A stretch of DNA of 64,000 nt from Shewanella sediminis HAW-EB3 (GTDB taxonomy: Bacteria; Pseudomonadota; Gammaproteobacteria; Enterobacterales; Shewanellaceae), in NCBI RefSeq assembly GCF_000018025.1, contig NC_009831.1, forward strand, positions 3,348,001 through 3,412,000, in the 5' to 3' direction. Shown piece by piece: positions 48,001-57,589 of the stretch (position 1 is its first letter; every line of letters begins with the position of its first letter). A program made the position numbers and the translations under genes. The notes beneath the pieces are model-generated. The model worked only from the letters and a program-made list of their open reading frames with translations, did no database searches and was not told the origin of the DNA.

Positions 48001-50823
48001 CTACAGTTTTAATGCGCTATTAATCAAAGACTCTTGTTGCTGAGCATGCAATGCCGGGTAACCACAGGCCGGTGCAGCAGATGCTTCACGTCCGGCATAA
48101 GTTAGCTGGGCACCTGCTGGAATTGAGCTCCAGAAATGATGCTGACTGCAGTACCAGGCGCCTTGGTTTTGAGGCTCTTCCTGGCACCAGACAAAATCTT
48201 TGACGTGCTGATAATCGGCTAAAATCGTCTCCATATCTTCATGAGGGAACGGATATAACTGCTCCACACGAACAAGGGCGACATTAGTCACATTCTCTTT
48301 GCGACGCTTTTCTAATAGTTCGAAGTAAACTTTACCACTACAGAAAACCACACGGTCAACGTTTGTATTATCTAAGCTTTCCATCTCAGGGATGATGTTC
48401 TGGAAGCTGCCTTCGGCAAGCTCTTCCATGCTAGATACCGCCAATGGATGACGTAGCAGTGACTTAGGAGACATCACAACGAGCGGACGTCGCATAGGCC
48501 TGACAACCTGACGACGCAACATATGGTAAACCTGCGCCGGAGTAGAAGGCACACAGACTTGCATGTTGTGATTAGCACAAAGCTGTAGGAATCGCTCCAG
48601 TCGGGCACTCGAGTGCTCCGGTCCCTGACCTTCGTAGCCATGAGGCAGTAACATAGTCAGACCACATAAACGGCCCCACTTCTGCTCACCCGATGACAGG
48701 AACTGATCGATAACCACTTGAGCACAGTTGGCAAAGTCACCAAATTGCGCTTCCCAAAGTGTTAATCCACCTGGCTCTGCGGTAGCGTAACCATATTCGA
48801 ACGCCAATACAGAGGCTTCAGACAGGACTGAGTCAGTAATATCGATGGGACCCTGCTCATCGGCAATGTTGCGAAGTGGCAAATATGCCGTCGCATCATT
48901 TTGATTATGCAGAACCGCATGACGATGGAAGAAGGTACCACGACCGGAATCCTGACCGGTAATACGAATACGTTTCTTATCTTCAACAATCGACGCGTAA
49001 GCCAGAGTCTCGGCAAAACCCCAATCGAGGAGTTTTTCACCACTAGCCATCAAGGCTCGATCTTTGTAGATCTTGGCTACACGGGACTGAAGCTTATGAC
49101 CTTCAGGAACATAGCTGATCTTCTCGGCTAAATTCTTGATTCTCTCCATCGACATCTGAGCCGGATAATCTTCATCCCACTCTCTGTTGATATAAGGAGA
49201 CCAGTCAACCGAATGCAATGTCATCGGACGCCATTCAGACACGACACAATCACCGTGATCCAGCGCATCTCGGTAATCGTTGACCATAGAGGTGACGTCA
49301 TCGGCACCTAAGGTCTGCTCGGCAATCAATCGATCGGCATAAATTTTACGAGGCGTAGGATGCTTCTTAATTTTAGCGTACATCAATGGTTGAGTCGCAC
49401 TGGGCTCATCCGCTTCGTTATGACCATGGCGGCGGTAACAAACCAGATCGATAACCACATCACGCTTAAATTCGTTTCGATAATCGACGGCAAGCTGAGA
49501 GATGAAGGCAACCGCTTCGGGATCGTCGGCATTAACGTGGAAGATAGGTGCCTGCACCATCTTAGCGATATCGGTACAGTATTCTGTCGAACGCACATCT
49601 TCGGTTAGGTTAGTCGTAAAACCAACTTGGTTATTAATTACGATTCGAATGCTTCCGCCCACTTTGAAGCCACGAGTTTGAGACATGTTAAATGTCTCTT
49701 GTACTATGCCTTGACCGGTAATGGCAGAATCACCATGAATAGTGATTGGTAATACTTTAAGGCCTTCTTCACAGCCGTGGCGATCGAGTCGAGCGCGAAC
49801 TGAGCCCATAACAACCGGGTTGACGATCTCCAGATGCGACGGGTTAAACGCCAATGCAAGGTGAACGTTTCCGCCCGGCGTTTCAAAGTCTGATGAGAAA
49901 CCTTGGTGGTATTTAACATCGCCTGAACCATTAAGTTCATCACTGTGTTTTCCCGCGAATTCATCAAACAATTCTGAAGGCTTTTTACCTAACACGTTGA
50001 TAAGTAGGTTCAGTCGGCCTCGGTGAGCCATACCCACAACCACTTCTTTAGTTCCGGCTTCACCTGCGCGATAGATAATCTCACGCATCATAGGTACTAA
50101 CGCATCGCCACCTTCCAGTGAAAAACGTTTTGCACCGGGGAACTTAGCCCCCAGATATTTCTCCATACCTTCGGCGGCATTTAAGCCGGCTAAGATACGT
50201 GTTTTGATGGATTTGTCGTAATGAGCTCTACCTAAAGAAGGTTCTAACCTTTGCTGTATCCAGCGTTTCTCATCGGTATCGGTAATGTGCATGTATTCAG
50301 CACCGATAGAGCCACAATATGTCGCTTTAAGGGCTTTAACAAGTTCGCCAAGCTGCATGGTATCACCACCATGAGCAAATGAACCCGTATTGAATTCACG
50401 CAGCATATCTTCGCCAGTTAAACCATGGAAGGCTGGATCCAGTTCAGATACCTGATCACGCTTCCAAAGCTCCAGAGGATCTAAATTAGCATTCTGGTGA
50501 CCACGGAATCGATGAGCGTTGATCATCTGTAGGACTTTAACTTGCTTAGCATCAACTTCCGGATCTGTCACTCGGGCAGAGCCCGTCTGACGACCTTCGA
50601 GCGCTAAACTACGAAAATAATCACGTACTTTAGAGTGAGCTGCTTCGGGCACATCTTTCGACGTGCCATTCGCGTAAGGGAGGTTATCAAACACCACTTG
50701 CCAGTCTTGGGAAACAGACTGAGGGTCTTCTTGATAGGCTTCATACATCTCTTCTACATAGGTCGAATTAGCACCACTTAGGTGTGATGATTCGAGCCAG
50801 GCTTTCATGATGCCTTGGTGCAT
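48001..50823 (-). CDS. sucA: 2-Oxoglutarate dehydrogenase E1 component SucA
   Basis: I start at ATG 50823 (MHQGIMKAWLESSHLSGAN), with AAGGA 6 nt upstream; a TTG five codons earlier is less likely. The protein has 940 residues. Marks are the N-terminal LSGANSTYVEEMYEAY recognition segment, GMAHRGRLNLLINVLGK, FGDSAITGQGIVQE, RHGHNEADEPSATQP and GYEGQGPEHSSARLERFLQ. It decarboxylates 2-oxoglutarate with thiamine diphosphate. A terminator-like hairpin lies just upstream, so sucAB may have its own promoter. Confidence 0.97.
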   Translation of the reverse strand: MHQGIMKAWLESSHLSGANSTYVEEMYEAYQEDPQSVSQDWQVVFDNLPYANGTSKDVPEAAHSKVRDYFRSLALEGRQTGSARVTDPEVDAKQVKVLQMINAHRFRGHQNANLDPLELWKRDQVSELDPAFHGLTGEDMLREFNTGSFAHGGDTMQLGELVKALKATYCGSIGAEYMHITDTDEKRWIQQRLEPSLGRAHYDKSIKTRILAGLNAAEGMEKYLGAKFPGAKRFSLEGGDALVPMMREIIYRAGEAGTKEVVVGMAHRGRLNLLINVLGKKPSELFDEFAGKHSDELNGSGDVKYHQGFSSDFETPGGNVHLALAFNPSHLEIVNPVVMGSVRARLDRHGCEEGLKVLPITIHGDSAITGQGIVQETFNMSQTRGFKVGGSIRIVINNQVGFTTNLTEDVRSTEYCTDIAKMVQAPIFHVNADDPEAVAFISQLAVDYRNEFKRDVVIDLVCYRRHGHNEADEPSATQPLMYAKIKKHPTPRKIYADRLIAEQTLGADDVTSMVNDYRDALDHGDCVVSEWRPMTLHSVDWSPYINREWDEDYPAQMSMERIKNLAEKISYVPEGHKLQSRVAKIYKDRALMASGEKLLDWGFAETLAYASIVEDKKRIRITGQDSGRGTFFHRHAVLHNQNDATAYLPLRNIADEQGPIDITDSVLSEASVLAFEYGYATAEPGGLTLWEAQFGDFANCAQVVIDQFLSSGEQKWGRLCGLTMLLPHGYEGQGPEHSSARLERFLQLCANHNMQVCVPSTPAQVYHMLRRQVVRPMRRPLVVMSPKSLLRHPLAVSSMEELAEGSFQNIIPEMESLDNTNVDRVVFCSGKVYFELLEKRRKENVTNVALVRVEQLYPFPHEDMETILADYQHVKDFVWCQEEPQNQGAWYCSQHHFWSSIPAGAQLTYAGREASAAPACGYPALHAQQQESLINSALKL

Positions 50824-50924
50824 TTCTATTCCTTTCAAACTTTATACACTGTTTAGCCAAAGTCTTAAATGTGCACTCTTTGACTTAATCAAAGAGGTAC
50901 ACAATCATACGGTAATTCCTTTAC

Positions 50925-50958
50925 ATAAAAGAGCCACTTCCCAAATGAGAAGTGACTC
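50925..50958 (-). terminator. Terminator-like hairpin between sdhB and sucA
   Basis: On the minus strand GAGTCACTTC pairs with GAAGTGGCTC with one wobble pair, followed by TTTTATGT. It is 45 bp past the sdhB stop and about 100 bp before sucA. It may partly end the sdh transcript, so that sucA is read by leakage or from a promoter downstream of it. Confidence 0.6.
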
Positions 50959-51002
50959 AATCCGAGCTATATTATTATTGCTGTTAGCTCTATGTCCTGC
51001 AT

Positions 51003-51710
51003 TTACACCGCTCTCTTCAGCAACATAGACTTGATATGTCCGATTGCTTTCGTTGGATTAAGGCCTTTAGGGCAGACATCAATACAATTCATGATGCCGT
51101 GACAACGGAATACGCTGTATGCATCATCGAGTTCAGATAAACGCTCTTCAGTTGCTGTATCACGACTATCGATCAGGAAGCGATAGGCGTGCAATAAGCC
51201 GCTTGGACCGATAAATTTATCAGGATTCCACCAGAAAGATGGGCAAGCGGTCGAACAACAAGCACACATGATACATTCATATAAACCATCTAAATGTTCA
51301 CGCTGTTCAGGAGATTGCAGATGTTCACGCGCCGGCGTTTTTTCATCGTTAATCAAGTATGGCTTGATCTTCTCATACTGCTTGTAGAACTGTGATAAGT
51401 CTACAATAACATCACGAACAACGGGCATTCCCGGTAGTGGTCTGATCTCTAGTTTTTTACCTTTAAAAGTAGAGATTGGCGTGATACACGCCAGACCATT
51501 TTTACCATTCATGTTCAAGCCATCTGACCCACACACACCTTCACGGCATGAACGGCGAAAAGCTAACGTTGGATCTTGCTCTTTTAGAAGAATCAAGGCA
51601 TCGAGGACCATCATATCGGTACCTTCAGCCACTTCTAATGTGTAATCCTTCATGTAAGGCTTAGCGTCTACATCAGGATTATAGCGATAAACTGCGATAT
51701 TCAAATTCAT
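51003..51710 (-). CDS. sdhB: Succinate dehydrogenase iron-sulfur subunit SdhB
   Basis: I start at ATG 51710 (MNLNIAVYRYNPDVDAKPYM), with AAGGAAATTGAG upstream; 235 residues. It has the [2Fe-2S] motif CREGVCGSDG, then CIMCACCSTACP and CHGIMNCIDVCP for the [4Fe-4S] and [3Fe-4S] clusters. It passes electrons from FAD in SdhA to ubiquinone at SdhCD. It lies 10 bp after sdhA. Confidence 0.97.
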   Translation of the reverse strand: MNLNIAVYRYNPDVDAKPYMKDYTLEVAEGTDMMVLDALILLKEQDPTLAFRRSCREGVCGSDGLNMNGKNGLACITPISTFKGKKLEIRPLPGMPVVRDVIVDLSQFYKQYEKIKPYLINDEKTPAREHLQSPEQREHLDGLYECIMCACCSTACPSFWWNPDKFIGPSGLLHAYRFLIDSRDTATEERLSELDDAYSVFRCHGIMNCIDVCPKGLNPTKAIGHIKSMLLKRAV

Positions 51711-51720
51711 CTCAATTTCC

Positions 51721-53487
51721 TTAGTAAGTACGCTTAATCGGCGGGAATGCATCACGAAGCTTAGGCTCCATGTTTACAGGTCGTCGATCCATCTCTTCGG
51801 TTGCAGGGTCAAACAGGCTATGACACAACCAGTTCTCATCATCACGGTCCAGATAATCTTCACGTGAGTGCGCACCACGACTCTCGGTACGATAGTTTGC
51901 CGCATAGGCCGTCGCTATCGCCGTTGACATCAGGTTGTCTAACTCTAAACACTCAATACGCTGAGTATTGAACTCGGTTGAGTTATCAGACAGCTTCGCA
52001 TTGTCCAAACGCTTACGGATTGCTTTAAGCTCTTTCAAGCCTTCAGCCATCGCGTCGCCCCGACGGAATACTGAGAAGTTAAGCTGCATACAAAGCTGCA
52101 GGTCTTTACGGATTTGAACAGGATCTTCGCCGTCTTTATTGCCTTCCCAACGATTGAGACGCTCAAGGGATTTAGCAATATCAGCCTCTGTCGCATCAAT
52201 CGGTGTTGCAGTCTCATCCAGGGCTTTACCTAAGTGTTGACCCGCAGCGCGTCCAAAGACCACTAAATCAAGCAGTGAGTTACCACCTAATCGGTTAGCG
52301 CCGTGTACAGATACACAGGCAATCTCACCGACGGCGAATAGACCAGTAACGTCACTCTCGCTGCCATCTGTATTCTTACGTATCACCTGACCGCTAACTT
52401 TAGCCGGTAGGCCACCCATCATATAGTGACAAGTCGGAAGTACTGGAATTGGACCATCGGCAGGATCGATATGGGCGAAGGTACGAGAAAGTTCACACAC
52501 ACCCGGAAGACGCGCTTCGAGCGTTTCTTTACCCAGATGATCGAGTTTAAGCAGACAGTGTGGGCCTAATGGGCCATCGAGACCACGACCTTCGCGGATC
52601 TCAGTCATCATCGAACGTGCAACCACGTCACGAGATGCTAAATCTTTCGCATTAGGTGCATAACGCTCCATGAAACGCTCGCCGTCTTTGTTCAGCAGGT
52701 ATCCGCCTTCACCACGACAACCTTCAGTCACAAGTACACCCGAGCCGGCAATACCGGTTGGGTGGAACTGCCACATCTCCATGTCTTGCATCTGCACGCC
52801 AGCGCGCATCGCCATGCCAACACCATCACCGGTATTAATATGAGCATTGGTAGTAGACGCGAAGATACGCCCTGCACCACCGGTAGCAAGTACCGTCGCC
52901 TTAGCTTTAAAGTAAACAATTTCACCGCTTTCGATATCGATTGCAGTACAACCGACGATTGCGCCATCTTCGTTTTTCACTAAGTCCAGTGCGTACCACT
53001 CTGAATAGACTTCAGTTTTGTGCTTAACATTTTGCTGGTAAAGACAGTGTAGAAGCGCATGACCCGTACGGTCAGCCGCTGCTGCGGTACGTGCAGCCTG
53101 TTCACCACCAAAGTTTTTAGATTGACCGCCGAAAGGTCGTTGGTAAATTTTACCATTTTCGAATCGAGAGAAAGGTAGCCCCATCTGTTCGAGTTCGATA
53201 ACCGCTTCCGGGCCGGTTTTACACATAAACTCAATGGCTTCTTGATCACCGATAAAATCGGAACCTTTAACCGTATCGTACATATGTTGTTCCCAATGAT
53301 CTTCATGGGCGTTACCTAACGCAACGGTGATACCGCCCTGCGCAGATACCGTATGAGAACGTGTCGGGAATACTTTAGATAACAGCGCACAGCTCTTACC
53401 TTCTTTAGAAATCTGTAATGCGGCTCGCATACCCGCGCCACCGGCGCCGATAACAATTGCATCAAATTCGCGAACTGGAATACTCAC
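51721..53487 (-). CDS. sdhA: Succinate dehydrogenase flavoprotein subunit SdhA
   Basis: This 588-residue catalytic subunit oxidises succinate to fumarate. It has the FAD-binding [16 protein letters not shown], the covalent flavin site [31 protein letters not shown] and [19 protein letters not shown]. The start is a GTG at 53487 that abuts the sdhD stop, an unusual start codon for a core enzyme but confirmed by the family N-terminus ([13 protein letters not shown]). Confidence 0.97.
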   Translation of the reverse strand: MSIPVREFDAIVIGAGGAGMRAALQISKEGKSCALLSKVFPTRSHTVSAQGGITVALGNAHEDHWEQHMYDTVKGSDFIGDQEAIEFMCKTGPEAVIELEQMGLPFSRFENGKIYQRPFGGQSKNFGGEQAARTAAAADRTGHALLHCLYQQNVKHKTEVYSEWYALDLVKNEDGAIVGCTAIDIESGEIVYFKAKATVLATGGAGRIFASTTNAHINTGDGVGMAMRAGVQMQDMEMWQFHPTGIAGSGVLVTEGCRGEGGYLLNKDGERFMERYAPNAKDLASRDVVARSMMTEIREGRGLDGPLGPHCLLKLDHLGKETLEARLPGVCELSRTFAHIDPADGPIPVLPTCHYMMGGLPAKVSGQVIRKNTDGSESDVTGLFAVGEIACVSVHGANRLGGNSLLDLVVFGRAAGQHLGKALDETATPIDATEADIAKSLERLNRWEGNKDGEDPVQIRKDLQLCMQLNFSVFRRGDAMAEGLKELKAIRKRLDNAKLSDNSTEFNTQRIECLELDNLMSTAIATAYAANYRTESRGAHSREDYLDRDDENWLCHSLFDPATEEMDRRPVNMEPKLRDAFPPIKRTY

Positions 53488-53835
53488 TTAAACACCCCAC
53501 ACTATCAAAATGCCTGCCGCCAAATAAGAGAAGGCCGCTACGACAAAAACAAACTGAAGTACACCACGTAGAGCCAGTGGCTTGACATAGTCGGTCAGTA
53601 CCTGCCAGATGCCAATCCACGAGTGAATTAACACTGAGACCAGGGCTAGCAAGGTAAAGACTTTCATCGACAATGTGCTGAATAAACCATGCCATGCGTC
53701 GTAAGTCAGTGGAGAGCTACACGCAACGAATCCAACCAGGAAGATGGTGTAACAGGTTAGGATAATTGCACTTGCACGTATAAGAATAAAGTCATGGACA
53801 CCGCTGCGACCAAGACTTGCTGCGTTAGTTACCAT
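53488..53835 (-). CDS. sdhD: Succinate dehydrogenase membrane anchor SdhD
   Basis: I start at ATG 53835 ([20 protein letters not shown]), giving 115 residues, which fits the family; the longer open frame reads through sdhC. Three transmembrane helices follow. The heme and quinone region includes [17 protein letters not shown] and [19 protein letters not shown]. The start overlaps the end of sdhC by 7 bp. Confidence 0.93.
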   Translation of the reverse strand: MVTNAASLGRSGVHDFILIRASAIILTCYTIFLVGFVACSSPLTYDAWHGLFSTLSMKVFTLLALVSVLIHSWIGIWQVLTDYVKPLALRGVLQFVFVVAAFSYLAAGILIVWGV

Positions 53836-54203
53836 ACCCAAATCCCCACTATGATTGAAAACACGATTGACAGTGCAAACGCGGCTTTTGCTGAAGCGAT
53901 GCCAGAGGCCAACTCTTCCCAGCGTCCGGTATCCATTATCAGATGGCGAACGCCAACGATAAGGTGATAACCAAGAGCGGTAAGAATTCCCCATATGACA
54001 AACTTAACCAACAAATTATCAAAAAGAGATTGTGTCGCTGCGAAACTCTCTGGGGATGCTAAAGATTCATTTAACAACCAGATTAGAATACCGACAGCAA
54101 ACAGCATGATGACACCGGATACACGGTGAAGAATGGACGCAATCGCTGTTGCAGGGAAGCGAATGGTCTGCAGATCTAAATGGACAGGTCTTTGCTTTTT
54201 CAC
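53829..54203 (-). CDS. sdhC: Succinate dehydrogenase cytochrome b556 subunit SdhC
   Basis: This 124-residue anchor has three transmembrane helices, [31 protein letters not shown] and a heme-ligand His in [17 protein letters not shown]. It is the first gene of sdhCDAB, followed by sucAB and sucCD. A CRP-like site is 68 bp upstream of its start. Confidence 0.96.
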   Translation of the reverse strand: MKKQRPVHLDLQTIRFPATAIASILHRVSGVIMLFAVGILIWLLNESLASPESFAATQSLFDNLLVKFVIWGILTALGYHLIVGVRHLIMDTGRWEELASGIASAKAAFALSIVFSIIVGIWVW

Positions 54204-54238
54204 GTTCTGCTCACTCTGCTCTATTGAGCTATATTTTT

Positions 54239-54286
54239 GTTATACGAAACGCTTTCGTTCAATTTTCAACTGTGACACAGGTCACG
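54239..54286 (-). promoter_or_regulatory. CRP-like site and -10 for sdhC
   Basis: TGTGACACAGGTCACG (54271-54286) matches the CRP consensus TGTGA-N6-TCACA at 9 of 10 positions. A TATAAC -10 (minus strand, 54244-54239) lies about 35 bp downstream, near class II spacing. CRP activation of sdh is known in enteric bacteria. Confidence 0.6.
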
Positions 54287-54558
54287 ATCGAGGTCTGCGC
54301 AAAAGAAAAGTTTAAACAAACGATTAACAATTTAGATCTCACTAATTAAGCATGTAAAAAAGTATTAACTAAATAGTAATGAATGCAGCTCTGTAGAGCC
54401 GAAGCAAGTATACAAGGGGCAAATGTCAAATACAAACATCACATTATGCAAATTTTGTTTTTTTGGTAAAAAAATCTGCCAAGCTGCTGTTCTAGCATGG
54501 GGTTTGAGCAAAATAAGACCATGGTCTAACGAATTTAAACACTTATTTAAATTGAAAT

Positions 54559-54573
54559 GTGATCTAGATTCAC
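54559..54573 (+). promoter_or_regulatory. CRP-like half-sites upstream of gltA, one base too far apart
   Basis: TGTGA and TCAC flank the CTAGA-containing core of an ideal CRP site, but one extra T makes the spacer 7 instead of 6. It is 60-74 bp before the gltA start. It may be a weakened CRP site. Confidence 0.35.
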
Positions 54574-54632
54574 TGTAAAGTATTGTCGTTGATAAGCCGC
54601 ACTCACATAAGAATGAAGTAAGGAGAACGGGT

Positions 54633-55919
54633 ATGGCTGATAATATAGCCAAATTGGAACTACCAGGGAATGAATCAATCGATCTGCCAGTCAAAAAGGG
54701 CACGGCGGGATTTGATGTTATTGACATCAGTAAGCTAGGTAGTAAAGGTCACTTTACCTTTGATCCAGGATTTCTCGCAACAGCTTCCTGTGAATCAGCA
54801 ATTACCTACATCGATGGCGACCAGGGGATACTGCTTCATCGCGGTTACCCTATCGGTGAACTAGCCGTTGATTCAGATTATTTAGATCTGTGTTATTTGC
54901 TTCTCTACGGAGAGTTACCATCTAAAACTCAGTATGAAAAGTTTTGTCATACTGTAAAAAACCATACTATGGTGAACGAACAGCTTGCAGCCTTCTTCCG
55001 AGGCTTCAGACGTGATGCTCACCCCATGGCAATGCTTTGTGGTGTCACCGGAGCGTTATCTGCATTTTATCAAGACTCTTTGGATGTCAACGATGAGCGT
55101 CACCGCGAAATCGCTGCATTCCGTCTTGTCTCAAAAATGCCGACAATCGCAGCCATGTGCTACAAGTACTCAATCGGCCAACCATTCGTTTATCCACGTA
55201 ATGATTTGAGCTACGCAGGTAATTTCCTCAGCATGATGTTTGCTGTACCTTGCGAAGAGTACAAAGTTAATCCAATCGTCGAACGCGCTATGGATCGCAT
55301 CTTTATTCTGCATGCCGATCACGAGCAAAATGCATCGACCTCTACCGTTCGTCTGGCCGGTTCTTCAGGTGCCAACCCATTTGCATGTATTGCAGCGGGT
55401 ATCGCATCACTATGGGGACCCGCTCACGGCGGCGCAAACGAAGCATGTCTGAAGATGTTGGAAGAGATCGGCAGTGTTGACCGTATTCCTGAGTTTATTG
55501 CACGAGCCAAGGATAAAGAAGATCCTTTCCGTCTGATGGGCTTCGGACATCGCGTTTACAAGAACTTCGATCCGCGAGCTAAAGTGATGCGTGAGACCTG
55601 TCATGAAGTCTTAGGTGAGTTGAAAGTTAACGATCCACTACTTGATGTAGCTATGGAACTCGAGCGTATTGCCCTTGAAGATGAATATTTCGTCTCTAAG
55701 AAGCTGTATCCAAATGTTGATTTCTATTCAGGCATCATCATGAAGGCTATCGGTATTCCAACCAGCATGTTCACCGTACTATTCGCACTTGCGCGTACTG
55801 TCGGTTGGATTGCTCACTGGAAAGAGATGCTGGATCAGCCTGGTCATAAGATCAGCCGACCTCGTCAGCTTTACACCGGTGCAGCAGAGCGTGATTTTAT
55901 TTCAAAAGAGAATCGTTAA
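54633..55919 (+). CDS. gltA: Citrate synthase GltA
   Basis: The 428-residue type II citrate synthase condenses oxaloacetate with acetyl-CoA. Marks are [41 protein letters not shown] with a catalytic His, and [27 protein letters not shown] precedes the ATG. It is divergent from sdhCDAB-sucABCD, so the cycle's entry enzyme and middle section share a control region. Two hairpins follow. Confidence 0.97.
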   Translation: MADNIAKLELPGNESIDLPVKKGTAGFDVIDISKLGSKGHFTFDPGFLATASCESAITYIDGDQGILLHRGYPIGELAVDSDYLDLCYLLLYGELPSKTQYEKFCHTVKNHTMVNEQLAAFFRGFRRDAHPMAMLCGVTGALSAFYQDSLDVNDERHREIAAFRLVSKMPTIAAMCYKYSIGQPFVYPRNDLSYAGNFLSMMFAVPCEEYKVNPIVERAMDRIFILHADHEQNASTSTVRLAGSSGANPFACIAAGIASLWGPAHGGANEACLKMLEEIGSVDRIPEFIARAKDKEDPFRLMGFGHRVYKNFDPRAKVMRETCHEVLGELKVNDPLLDVAMELERIALEDEYFVSKKLYPNVDFYSGIIMKAIGIPTSMFTVLFALARTVGWIAHWKEMLDQPGHKISRPRQLYTGAAERDFISKENR

Positions 55920-55923
55920 TGGA

Positions 55924-55981
55924 AGTTTCTAGGAGCTAGAACCTAGAAACTGAAAAAAGGCACTCATCGAGTGCCTTTTTT
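55924..55981 (+). terminator. Tandem hairpins ending gltA
   Basis: The first hairpin is AGTTTCTAGG (55924-55933) with CCTAGAAACT (55942-55951). It is followed by GGCACTC, ATC, GAGTGCC and TTTTTT (to 55981), a classical terminator. Confidence 0.85.
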
Positions 55982-56484
55982 GTATCTGGTGTATGCTCGA
56001 TGCGAGCGACATTGTCACCTAAGCGCTCGATTCCTTTGCGGTCAAAATCATATTACGCCTTAGCATCCAATTCGACATCCCATATGACAGCATCTTAAAT
56101 AGCGAACCTTTCCAGCTGAACTCAGTAATGCCTTAACCACCAACCCCCTTCATCTCCGGATGAGTGACCGTGAAGCCATGCTCGTTGGTAATTAATGCCT
56201 CTCAATGAAACGGATCCATCTCCCCTTTCTCTCTCGTTTTCTGCCCACCCATCCTACTCAGCTACATTTTGTTGCAATTAGAATTATTTCAGTCATCCAT
56301 TTACGCGTAGATCTCTCTATAGTCAAAAACATCATTTTTTAAACATTTTCGCTACAAAGTTTGTAATCGAGTTAACCCACGCTCAACCTCAGAACTTAAC
56401 CTACTGAATAATAAAGATTATAAACCTTGGCACAACTTGTGCAATATTGATGTTAATTGGATCAAAAAACATAGGTAAACTTAC
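55982..56484. other. Intergenic region before the efflux operon, about 500 bp
   Basis: No gene is supported. A minus-strand tail at about 56128-56202 (ending in TAA at 56128) reads as plausible protein sequence (TNEHGFTVTHPEMK) but is closed by a stop shortly upstream; it may be a decayed gene end. The efflux operon promoter is expected near 56330-56450; I could not fix it. Confidence 0.4.
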
Positions 56485-57576
56485 ATGGACTCTCTAAACA
56501 AACGCGCTAATAACTGTTTCAAAATCGCCCTTCCACTGCTATTAGCTGCCGTATTAAGTGCCTGTGGTGCAGAAGAGGAAGTTAAGGAAGAGGAAAAATA
56601 TGCGGTACCGGTTGAAACGACAACCGTCATCCAGGGTGATGTCTCCTCATTTTACAGTACGACTGCGACCTTAGAAGCACCACAAGAAGCTAACGTTGTC
56701 ACACGTATTTCCGGTTTAATCGAGAGTATTAACGTTGAAGAGGGCGACCGGGTCACCAAGGGGCAGCTCCTTGCTGTTATCGATGCTAAGAGACAGAGAT
56801 TTGAACTTGCCCGTTCACAAGCCGAAGTTGAAATTATCGAGCAAGAGCTAAACCGGCTTAAAAAGATGAGCAACAAGGAATTTTTCAGCGCGGACTCTAT
56901 GGCCAAGCTCGAGTACAACCTGCAAGCCGCTATCGCCAAACGAGATTTAGCCGCACTTCAGGTTCAGGAAAGTATGGTTCGCTCCCCTATCGATGGTGTG
57001 ATAGCGACGCGATTTGTAAAAGCCGGCAATATGGCCAAAGAGTTTGATGAACTGTTTTATGTTGTGAATCAGGATGAACTCTATGGCATCGTTCACCTAC
57101 CCGAGCAACAACTACAGAGTCTTCGCTTAGGACAAGACGCCCAACTCTTTGCAAATAGTTTTGCCAACGAGCACACAGCTAAAACGGTGCATGCCAAAGT
57201 GCTTCGTATCAGTCCGGTCGTCGATGCTCAAAGTGGCACGTTCAAAGTGACCCTGTCGGTACCAAACCAAAATGCCACCCTAAAAGCCGGCATGTTCACA
57301 CGTGTTGAGCTTAGGTATGACACACACAATAATGTGATCACCGTGCCATATAACGCCGTGGTCAATCAGGATAATGAGTTTGCCCTGTATGTGATTGATG
57401 GTGATAACGCGAATCGTCGCGCAGTGTCGTTAGGTTATCGTGAGGCCGATACCGTAGAGATAGTCGCAGGTATCGAACCCGGTGAGCAGATCGTCATTCG
57501 AGGCCACCAGAACCTGAAAGATCAATCCCTTGTCGAAGTGATTGGTTCATTAGACTTAGCATCTGCAACTAAATAA
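56485..57576 (+). CDS. RND efflux periplasmic adaptor (membrane fusion protein), lipoprotein
   Basis: The 363-residue adaptor has a lipoprotein signal with lipobox LSAC (Cys27). The HlyD/AcrA-type domains follow: a barrel-sandwich piece (EANVVTRISGLIESINVEEG, DRVTKGQLLAVID), an alpha-helical hairpin (AKRQRFELARSQAEVEIIEQ), SPIDGVIATRFVKAGNM and a C-terminal beta-barrel and membrane-proximal domain. It links an RND pump to an outer-membrane channel. The two pump genes follow directly. No outer-membrane factor is encoded here, so a TolC-like protein from elsewhere must serve. Confidence 0.92.
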   Translation: MDSLNKRANNCFKIALPLLLAAVLSACGAEEEVKEEEKYAVPVETTTVIQGDVSSFYSTTATLEAPQEANVVTRISGLIESINVEEGDRVTKGQLLAVIDAKRQRFELARSQAEVEIIEQELNRLKKMSNKEFFSADSMAKLEYNLQAAIAKRDLAALQVQESMVRSPIDGVIATRFVKAGNMAKEFDELFYVVNQDELYGIVHLPEQQLQSLRLGQDAQLFANSFANEHTAKTVHAKVLRISPVVDAQSGTFKVTLSVPNQNATLKAGMFTRVELRYDTHNNVITVPYNAVVNQDNEFALYVIDGDNANRRAVSLGYREADTVEIVAGIEPGEQIVIRGHQNLKDQSLVEVIGSLDLASATK

Positions 57577-57589
57577 CGGAGCAAGGTCT

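Larger units (their letters stand above)
54204..54632. other. Divergent sdhC/gltA promoter region
   Basis: This 429-bp AT-rich region holds the CRP-like site above, a second one at 54559-54573 near gltA, and AT tracts that may bind ArcA. The minus-strand frame at 54365-54727 overlaps gltA and is not a gene. Confidence 0.6.

Noticed and set aside
54365..54727. 120-codon minus-strand frame in the sdhC/gltA region
   Set aside because: It overlaps the gltA start and carries no motif; the region is a promoter region.
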